NCBI GenBank assembly: GCA_003135995.1
Contig: PNBM01000020.1
Coordinates: 466 to 6,314 of the forward strand
Length of the DNA: 5,849 nucleotides
From: Ignavibacteriota bacterium
Lineage (GTDB): Bacteria; Bacteroidota; Ignavibacteria; Tepidaquicellales; Tepidaquicellaceae
Direction: 5' to 3'
The position numbers and the translations under genes were made by a program. Each line of letters begins with the position of its first letter. The stretch's first letter is position 1. This document shows positions 1-5,849 of this stretch, piece after piece. The notes under the pieces were generated by a model that saw nothing but the letters and a program-made list of their open reading frames with translations, did no database searches and was not told the DNA's origin.

Positions 1-615
1 GTTGTAATAGATATTAAATAAAAATTTATTGAGATCTATAAAATCAACTTTAAATAAACCTTCCTGAATAATTTTATCATCTTCTTTATCTCTTGCTGAA
101 TTTCTCTTAATAACATTTTCCAACTCTTTTGGCAATGCTTTTGATAACCAATTTTTACCTATTTTTATTAGCATAAATTTATAAATCAATTTTCTCATTA
201 AGTTTTCAATTTCGTTTATAAAGGGATACGATATTCTTGAAAAATAATAAGATGTATCATCCCATAAAATTGTCACATAAAATCCAAATTTAGATTCTTT
301 AAGCATTTTCGTTAGTGCTCTTTTTAAATCGATTAGATTGTTTATTTCGATATTAATTTTATTAAGATTATTGGATTTGCTATTTATTAATTTCGTCAAA
401 GATTGCCTCTCAATTGTTAATAAAAAATATCTTTCTTTTTTTTCGGGATCATTAATTAATTCAGTTTTTAATTTATAGGAAACTTCAAATTTTTTATAAT
501 TAATTATTTTTTCTGCTACCCTAAATTCTGAATTAGAATTCAGAAATGATTTAAATGTTTTTAAAGAATTGCAACTTTGATTTTCATCTTTAATTATTAG
601 ATATTCAATTTTCAT
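1..615 (-). CDS. HEPN-like (Swt1-type) protein, 3' end cut by window edge
   Basis: An open frame of 205 codons starts at the ATG at 613-615 and runs without a stop to the left edge, so the C-terminus is missing. Residues 1-125 are mixed alpha/beta and match no family I recognise: a lysine/asparagine-rich segment (40-105) leads to a hydrophobic strand pair GFYVTILWDD and TSYYFSRI (111-128). Residues 129-171 contain YPFINEIENLMRKLIYKF, then IGKNWLSKALPKELENVIKR. This E-x-E-N-L-x-R-x-L-I helix followed by a G-x-x-W turn and a second helix resembles the Swt1-type HEPN fold found in many defence-island proteins. No R-x(4-6)-H ribonuclease motif is visible in this part, so RNase activity is not supported. 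The gene lies 15 bases after the hsdM stop, which suggests co-transcription. No Shine-Dalgarno sequence precedes the ATG. The coding call is strong; the HEPN call is tentative. Confidence 0.8.
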   Translation of the reverse strand, partial: MKIEYLIIKDENQSCNSLKTFKSFLNSNSEFRVAEKIINYKKFEVSYKLKTELINDPEKKERYFLLTIERQSLTKLINSKSNNLNKINIEINNLIDLKRALTKMLKESKFGFYVTILWDDTSYYFSRISYPFINEIENLMRKLIYKFMLIKIGKNWLSKALPKELENVIKRNSARDKEDDKIIQEGLFKVDFIDLNKFLFNIYYN

Positions 616-630
616 AAAAACAAAATAAAA

Positions 631-2241
631 TTATAAAATATTTTTAAGATTTTTCAATTCGTTTCGTATTTCCTGTTCGAGATTATTAATTTTGTTAAGA
701 ATATTTTCCGGTTTTTCGTAATTTACATTTTCATAAACGATTTCTTTGTAACGGTTGATGCTAAGGTCATAATTGTTTTCGATGATTTCTTTCACCGGTA
801 CGAAAAAGGATTTAGATTTTCGGTCGTTAATATTTTTATCTGACGAATTTGATTTTTTGGTTGGTGCATCAGCAACCATCTGATAATTATAACCATCATC
901 CCCCCTGACCCCCCTTCGAAGGGGGGAAGAGCGTAGATTCCATTTTTCGATGATATCGGGAATGTCGTTGTCGGAAATTTTGTCTCTTTTGTCGTCGAGG
1001 GAAAAACCGTCGGCAGTCATATCGTAAAACCAGACATTATCTGTTTTTCCGCCCTTCTGGAAAATCAATACTGCCGTGGAAACACCTGCATAAGGTTTAA
1101 ATACACCCGAAGGCATTGAAATGACACCTTCGAGTTTACATTTTTCAAGTAATATTTTTCGAACGGATTTATGTGCATTACTTGAGCCGAAAAGAACTCC
1201 ATCAGGTAAAATCACACCTGCACGACCTCCTATGACGAGCATATCGTAAATAAGTTCAACAAAAAGCAATTCGGTTTTTGTTGTTTGAGTTTTAAAGCGT
1301 TCGTTGATATCGCTTTTATCAATACTTCCCTTAAAAGGCGGATTTGCGATTATGACATCGTATAATTCTTTTTCTTTGAATGCTTTTGTGAGAGTATCGG
1401 AATACTTGAAATTCGGATTATCGATGCCATGAAGCATAAGATTCATAGCTCCGATACGGGTCATAGTAGTATCAAAATCATATCCTGTAATTGCTGTGCT
1501 TTTCAAAAAATTAATTAGTTTTTTATCAGTGATTTTATCACCAATAAGATGATGTGCTTTGCCCTCTTCATCATATTCGAGAATATCCGGACTCGTATTA
1601 GATTCAAGAATATATTCATAAGCATTAACAAGAAACCCACCTGTACCGGCGGCAGGGTCACAGATTCGTTCGCCGATTTTAGGATTAACAAGCTTAACCA
1701 TCATCCTAATAATATGTCGCGGAGTTCTGAACTGACCGTTTTTCCCTGCGGTTGTGAGATTCATCAATAAATATTCATACAAATCACCCTGTACGTCTGC
1801 ATTTTGCTGTGATATATGCATATCGTCAATAATTTTAACTGCTTCCTGGAGCAATGAAGCTTTCGGAATAATAAAAACTGCATCCTGCATATGCTGTGTG
1901 AATGAGCTTGTTTCACTTCCGAGAGAACGGAGGAAACGGAAAACCACATCACGAACGTGTTTAAGCATTTCTTCACCCGGAAGCTGAGACCAATAGGACC
2001 AGCGGCATTCTTTTGTTTCTTTTAATGTGAGGTCACCGACTTTTTTATCGAAAAGGGATTTAAAATCAACTTTTCTTTTTTCAGCAGTTTTTTTATTAGC
2101 ATTATCTTTATCCTCAAGACGTTTCAGGAATATGAGATAAGACATTTGTTCAATAGCAGTAAGCGGGTTAGCAATTCCACCCGACCAGAATTTATCCCAG
2201 AGAGAATCTATTTTGGATTTTAATGTTGTGTCAGTGAGCAT
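631..2241 (-). CDS. hsdM: Type I restriction-modification DNA methyltransferase subunit HsdM
   Basis: HsdM transfers a methyl group from S-adenosylmethionine to adenine at sites chosen by the specificity subunit HsdS. The 536-residue protein has the helical HsdM N-terminal domain (about 8-140, including FWSGGIANPLTAIEQ), then the N6-adenine methylase domain: QNADVQGDLYEYLL (146-159), FRTPRHII (171-178), SAM-binding DPAAGTGGFL (195-204), TGYDFD (252-257) and catalytic NPPF (300-303). The C-terminal YDLSINRYKE (491-500) and a short coiled coil (about 508-533) follow. Length is usual for the family and all key motifs are intact. The ATG start is supported by the family-typical N-terminus; no Shine-Dalgarno sequence is visible. 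Between DIPDIIEKW (426-434) and SFFVP (478-482) lies an expanded low-conservation segment containing a translated palindromic repeat (438-449). No hsdS or full hsdR is visible. The core of the gene is clearly richer in GC than both neighbours. Confidence 0.97.
   Translation of the reverse strand: MLTDTTLKSKIDSLWDKFWSGGIANPLTAIEQMSYLIFLKRLEDKDNANKKTAEKRKVDFKSLFDKKVGDLTLKETKECRWSYWSQLPGEEMLKHVRDVVFRFLRSLGSETSSFTQHMQDAVFIIPKASLLQEAVKIIDDMHISQQNADVQGDLYEYLLMNLTTAGKNGQFRTPRHIIRMMVKLVNPKIGERICDPAAGTGGFLVNAYEYILESNTSPDILEYDEEGKAHHLIGDKITDKKLINFLKSTAITGYDFDTTMTRIGAMNLMLHGIDNPNFKYSDTLTKAFKEKELYDVIIANPPFKGSIDKSDINERFKTQTTKTELLFVELIYDMLVIGGRAGVILPDGVLFGSSNAHKSVRKILLEKCKLEGVISMPSGVFKPYAGVSTAVLIFQKGGKTDNVWFYDMTADGFSLDDKRDKISDNDIPDIIEKWNLRSSPLRRGVRGDDGYNYQMVADAPTKKSNSSDKNINDRKSKSFFVPVKEIIENNYDLSINRYKEIVYENVNYEKPENILNKINNLEQEIRNELKNLKNIL
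900..926. repeat. GC-rich palindromic dispersed-type repeat inside hsdM
   Basis: Positions 909-926 are a perfect 18-base palindrome (six C, TTCGAA, six G), preceded by TGA and another run of six C at 900-905. The block stands out sharply from its AT-rich surroundings. It looks like the dispersed palindromes normally seen between genes in several bacterial lineages. Here it is read in frame as residues 438-447 of HsdM (SSPLRRGVRG), and the conserved HsdM C-terminus continues in the same frame after it. In RNA the block could fold into a strong C/G hairpin, with either C run pairing with the single G run. Whether it is a member of a genome-wide family cannot be shown from one copy. Confidence 0.75.
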
Positions 2242-2268
2242 TTTTTATTAAATAATAAAGATATAAAA

Positions 2269-2297
2269 TTATTAACATAAAATTTACATATTATCAA
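2269..2297 (-). promoter_or_regulatory. Weak candidate promoter before hsdM
   Basis: The 75-base gap between the NACHT gene and hsdM is almost entirely A and T. On the minus strand it holds TTGATA (2292-2297), a 17-base spacer and TAATAA (2269-2274). This is a plausible -35/-10 pair that would start transcription about 20 bases before the hsdM ATG. The -35 is good (5 of 6 against TTGACA); the -10 matches only 3 of 6. I found no clean TAnnTTTG box of the Bacteroidota type. Such pairs arise by chance in AT-rich DNA, so this is weak. The gap shows no GC-rich hairpin terminator, so read-through from the upstream gene is also possible. Confidence 0.2.
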
Positions 2298-2316
2298 TCT
2301 CAAATTAATATTTATT

Positions 2317-5300
2317 CTAATTTCCTATTAAATCTTCATCCTGAAAATCAAAATATTTTCCTTCTCTTATTAATATCTTTCTATAAGCATAAAAACAAGT
2401 ATCTAATATATATGATGTTTTAATATTTTGTTTTGCAACATTCTTTATTAACTGAATACTTTTTATCGTTCCAAAATTTGCTAAACAATTTATAAATCTA
2501 TTCAAAGAGAATCTTTCGAGAAGTTCAGAATAATTATCATAAATATCTAATAACCAAATTTCTTCACTTGTAGTACCAATTTTACTCAATGTTCTTAAAG
2601 GTCTTTCTAATTTTATTTTATTTTTTTCTTCATTTTGCTTACATAATTCTAAATAAGACATGATTATATCTTTAACTTCTTCAATAAAAAAATAATCATT
2701 TATTTTTTCAATAAATTCTAAAAATTGATTCCAAAGAAAATCATTATCATTATCTTCTTTAATTTTATTAAAAATATCAGAAATCAATTTGTTTCTAAAA
2801 TTATACGAAAAATCTGGAACTATTTTTAATAAATATAATAAATCATATCCAAATAACAATAATTTATTTTCAATATAAAGCTTATTTATCATATTTATTG
2901 CTATACCTTCTTGCCCGAACATACAAAATAAATTTGCAAAATCTAAATAAATAGATATATGATTAAGATTATAATCTACTTTTTTTTCAAAATTATCGAA
3001 TAATTTTTTGATAATAGGAAGGGAATCCGATGATCTAAATTTCTTAAAAATATTCAATAAGATTCTTATATTTTCCCCATGGATTAATTTTGGTAAATCA
3101 GCATCAGATACTAAATTATAAAATAATCGATTTTCTTCAGCCGCTTCTAACGCAGCCCTTTGTTCCCTAGGTTCAGGTGAATTTAATAATTTAGATATTA
3201 ATTCTTTTGTTTCAACATTATTAAATCTTCCAAGACTTTTTATTGCATAAAATTTGACAAAATCATTCTCATTTTTGGATAAACGGACAAAATAATCTAA
3301 AGGAACAAATCCTTTTGATTGATATAATGCTTTAATACATCCTTCTTTAATATTTGCAACATTAGTATCCGAAAGAATTGCAAAATATATTTTATCAATA
3401 GCGTTTGAAGAAGTGTATGAAGATAATATATCTACAGTATTTAGATTTGGTGGCATTGAATATTTCTCTATTATATTAAAAGAATCTATAAAATTATCAA
3501 TCGCTTTTTCGTAAGAATAATTACACAAAATTTCTTTAATATGACCTCGTTTAAATCCAAAATCTTGTTCATTTTCTAAAGTTGATAAATATATTTTAAC
3601 TAAAGCCTCAATAATTGTTTCAGTAATTCTTTTTTCCCTTATTAATTTTTTAAAAATATTAATGCAAATATCCGCAGTAAACATATCAGGTTTTTTTTGC
3701 CATAAATCTAATATTAAAAGAAATTCATTTTCTCCATAATGGGAAAGAGCTATCATTACACTTGAAGAGGAACTAGAACCAAGTCTATCGGGTCTTTCGT
3801 CCCAATTTATATTTTCATATATTAACTTTTTAGTTTTATTAGAATTAATTTCTGCCATTTCTTCAAGTGAAAACATTTTTACATCAACAAATTTACTTTC
3901 ATTAAATAACTTTAATAAAATAGAATATTTATTAATACATTTTATTTTTTTTAGAAAGGATAAAGCTTGCTCTCTCACACCTATAATTTGAGAATTAGTC
4001 TTTAACACTAATCTATCTATAATACTTAGCGTATAATTATTATCGATTTTATTTGATTCAACTGCAAAAGCGGTTGATAATTCATAATTATCCATAAATA
4101 ATTTTAATATATTTGTTGAATTTTCAAAAAAAACAGCTGAACCAACAATTATATTAAGCCATCTTACATCATTTTTTATTGTTAATAAATAATTGTTATC
4201 GGTACTAAGTTTTTTATACAATCCTAATGAAGCATAAAAATTTAAGAATATGCGATGCCAAAAGTTTATATTATTACTAGAAAAATTAATAATATTTGTT
4301 GAACATAAGCATTCAATGATGTTATTTTTATCAAAACCAATAGGAATATCTCTATTATTTTCTAATATTTTTATATTTTCAATTAATTTTTTATCATAAT
4401 CATAAATACATATTTCATCTTTTTCAGAGTCATACATACTAAGCGCTAAATCAGATAACAAAAAATCAATTGAATCCCATGTAATATCTATTGATAACTT
4501 ATTAAACTTATTATTTTCCCAATCTTTAATTTTATCAACCAAGCGTTTTGTAATTTTAGTTAAAGTATCAGGTACAAAACCATCTTTATCAAAAATATAA
4601 ATCATTAATAGTAAAATCAAAAAATTACTTGATTCATTTATTAATCCTTTTTGTTGGATATCCGAAATGAATTTAAAATAAGAATTTCCAAGATATTCCT
4701 TCGCAATAAATTCTATTTTTTCTGAATTAAGTTTTAATAACTCTAATATATCAAGAGGTTTGATATTTAAAATACGATTATATCTCGTAGTAAGAATAAA
4801 TTTTAAATTATCATATTTTAATAGATCATTAATATCAATATCTAAACTATGGAGATGTTTTTTGTTAACTTCATCATACCCATCTAACAAAATGATAAAT
4901 TTATTTTTTATTAATATTTCATGAATATCTTCAATTGGATATTTGTAATAATTATTTTGCAATTCTCTTTTAATTAATGTATATAATGTATGCTCATCTG
5001 ATATACTCCTTAATGTTATAAAGATTGGTATTGATGTATTAATTAATTTCAGGCAATCTTCCGCATTTTTATAAAATAGATATTTCAATAATATCGTTTT
5101 CCCTATTCCAGATTCACCCACTATTAATTTAATACGATTATTAAAATTATTAATTAATTCATCATAAGTATATTCTTTATTATTAATAAATGGATCCGAT
5201 GATTCAAAATATATTTTAAATGAATGAATTAAGGTAGGATCAAATTGCTTTAAATTAAAGTCTGTAAATAAATTATTGTGGTTTGAATAATGCCATTGAT

Positions 5301-5849
5301 TATCTTCAATAATTCTATTTAAATAAGTATTAAAATCCGATAATTCAAGTTTTCTTTTTTCTTTTTCAGATTCGATGATTTGTTTTTCTTTTTTACTTAA
5401 CGCAATATTAAAATCAATTTCTTGATAGATTTCATCAAATCTTTTTAATTTTTGATGTTGTTTTCCGAAAATCTTAAAAAATTCATCGAATTTTTTATCT
5501 AATTCTTTTAAATCATCAGCAATAAAAATCGGGTGATTCACATCGTAAGCTTTTATAGTTATTCCATTTGTAATCAATAACAAATTTGTTTTTACTCCTA
5601 TAGCATAAGATTTTAATTGATCTAAATATTCATCTATGTTTTCATCTGAATTTTTACTATCTACAATAAATTTAGGATTTGATATATCACCTTCAAGACA
5701 TATAACATAATCGGGTTTTTGGTTTAATGTTTTTGTAGTTGTTGCTTTACTTCTACCTGAATAAATATCTTTAACCGGATAATATTTCTCCGGAATTACA
5801 TCTTTATTTTTATATCCTAAAAATTCAATCAAAAGAGGTATAACGAAAT
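2317..5849 (-). CDS. Nuclease-NACHT-HEAT STAND protein, 5' end cut by window edge
   Basis: This is a predicted antiviral STAND NTPase with a nuclease effector. Numbering from the TTG at 5832 (an apparent, probably not real, start), residues 1-120 resemble the HsdR N-terminal PD-(D/E)XK fold: PDYVI with D41, FIVDSK with D58 and K60, and a QLKSY motif (Q72, Y76). A charged linker follows (124-175). The NACHT module has Walker A GESGIGKT (239-246), Walker B ILLDGYDEV (314-322), sensor-like FILTTR (345-350) and the distal FWHRIFLNFYASL motif (524-536). Residues 600-1150 are helical; HEAT-like repeats are clearest at 826-900. By family analogy the C-terminus senses a phage or stress cue, NACHT oligomerises with ATP, and the nuclease cuts DNA. 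The frame is open upstream to the window edge and adds FVIPLL, typical of this nuclease family, so the gene starts beyond the window. Stop is TAG, 75 bases before hsdM. DNA is extremely AT-rich. The domain calls are firm; the defence role is inferred. Confidence 0.9.
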   Translation of the reverse strand, partial: FVIPLLIEFLGYKNKDVIPEKYYPVKDIYSGRSKATTTKTLNQKPDYVICLEGDISNPKFIVDSKNSDENIDEYLDQLKSYAIGVKTNLLLITNGITIKAYDVNHPIFIADDLKELDKKFDEFFKIFGKQHQKLKRFDEIYQEIDFNIALSKKEKQIIESEKEKRKLELSDFNTYLNRIIEDNQWHYSNHNNLFTDFNLKQFDPTLIHSFKIYFESSDPFINNKEYTYDELINNFNNRIKLIVGESGIGKTILLKYLFYKNAEDCLKLINTSIPIFITLRSISDEHTLYTLIKRELQNNYYKYPIEDIHEILIKNKFIILLDGYDEVNKKHLHSLDIDINDLLKYDNLKFILTTRYNRILNIKPLDILELLKLNSEKIEFIAKEYLGNSYFKFISDIQQKGLINESSNFLILLLMIYIFDKDGFVPDTLTKITKRLVDKIKDWENNKFNKLSIDITWDSIDFLLSDLALSMYDSEKDEICIYDYDKKLIENIKILENNRDIPIGFDKNNIIECLCSTNIINFSSNNINFWHRIFLNFYASLGLYKKLSTDNNYLLTIKNDVRWLNIIVGSAVFFENSTNILKLFMDNYELSTAFAVESNKIDNNYTLSIIDRLVLKTNSQIIGVREQALSFLKKIKCINKYSILLKLFNESKFVDVKMFSLEEMAEINSNKTKKLIYENINWDERPDRLGSSSSSSVMIALSHYGENEFLLILDLWQKKPDMFTADICINIFKKLIREKRITETIIEALVKIYLSTLENEQDFGFKRGHIKEILCNYSYEKAIDNFIDSFNIIEKYSMPPNLNTVDILSSYTSSNAIDKIYFAILSDTNVANIKEGCIKALYQSKGFVPLDYFVRLSKNENDFVKFYAIKSLGRFNNVETKELISKLLNSPEPREQRAALEAAEENRLFYNLVSDADLPKLIHGENIRILLNIFKKFRSSDSLPIIKKLFDNFEKKVDYNLNHISIYLDFANLFCMFGQEGIAINMINKLYIENKLLLFGYDLLYLLKIVPDFSYNFRNKLISDIFNKIKEDNDNDFLWNQFLEFIEKINDYFFIEEVKDIIMSYLELCKQNEEKNKIKLERPLRTLSKIGTTSEEIWLLDIYDNYSELLERFSLNRFINCLANFGTIKSIQLIKNVAKQNIKTSYILDTCFYAYRKILIREGKYFDFQDEDLIGN

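Noticed and set aside
526..545. 9-base perfect inverted repeat (TTCTGAATT, AG spacer, AATTCAGAA) in the HEPN-like gene
   Set aside because: It is inside coding sequence, AT-rich and short; in DNA this rich in A and T such a pairing is not surprising, and no second copy was noticed.
909..926. Transcription terminator reading of the C/G palindrome
   Set aside because: It is inside the hsdM reading frame, the conserved C-terminus continues after it, and no T run follows it on the transcribed strand.
1549..1770. 73-codon plus-strand open frame within hsdM
   Set aside because: It is fully antisense to the conserved methylase motif region of hsdM and encodes a protein with no recognisable features; its openness follows from the hsdM codon pattern.
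1764..1976. 70-codon minus-strand open frame overlapping hsdM in another frame
   Set aside because: It lies wholly inside the strongly supported hsdM frame and has no family features.
1754..1987. 77-codon plus-strand open frame within hsdM
   Set aside because: Antisense to the conserved N-terminal half of hsdM; cysteine- and serine-rich product typical of a shadow frame.
2242..2316. Possible terminator or small RNA between the NACHT gene and hsdM
   Set aside because: The gap is nearly all A and T, with no GC-rich stem or conserved structure that I can see.
1..5849. CRISPR array, tRNA, rRNA or insertion sequence
   Set aside because: No regularly spaced repeats, cloverleaf-like sequence, conserved ribosomal segment or transposase motif was seen; nearly all of the window is coding.

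Overview
The window is a compact defence-type locus from an AT-rich bacterium. Three genes run leftwards on the minus strand and are packed with only 75 and 15 bases between them. Neither visible start codon has a Shine-Dalgarno sequence, and the DNA is very AT-rich. A GC-rich TTCGAA-centred palindrome also lies in one gene. Together these fit the Bacteroidota/Chlorobiota/Ignavibacteriota group, but this is inference and no marker gene is present.

Layout in the order of transcription, right to left. (1) About 2317 to beyond the right edge: a very large protein of at least 1176 residues. It joins an HsdR-type PD-(D/E)XK nuclease domain, a complete NACHT-type STAND NTPase and a long alpha-helical, HEAT-like C-terminus. 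Its reading frame stays open to the window edge and the extra residues fit the nuclease family, so the true start lies outside the window. (2) 631-2241: an intact type I restriction-modification methyltransferase subunit, HsdM, carrying in frame a 27-base GC-rich palindromic repeat of the dispersed intergenic kind. (3) 1-615: the first 205 codons of a gene cut by the left edge. Its visible C-terminal half resembles HEPN-like proteins of the Swt1 type that often occur in defence islands.

The interesting point is the arrangement. A type I methylase subunit is flanked by a nuclease-NACHT-HEAT sensor where hsdR might be expected, and by a HEPN-like gene where hsdS might be expected. Neither hsdS nor a helicase-bearing hsdR is visible. 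The flanking genes are far more AT-rich than the core of hsdM, which suggests a mosaic origin. The STAND protein may act as an independent anti-phage sensor-effector beside a restriction-modification system, or be functionally coupled to it; the sequence alone cannot decide.
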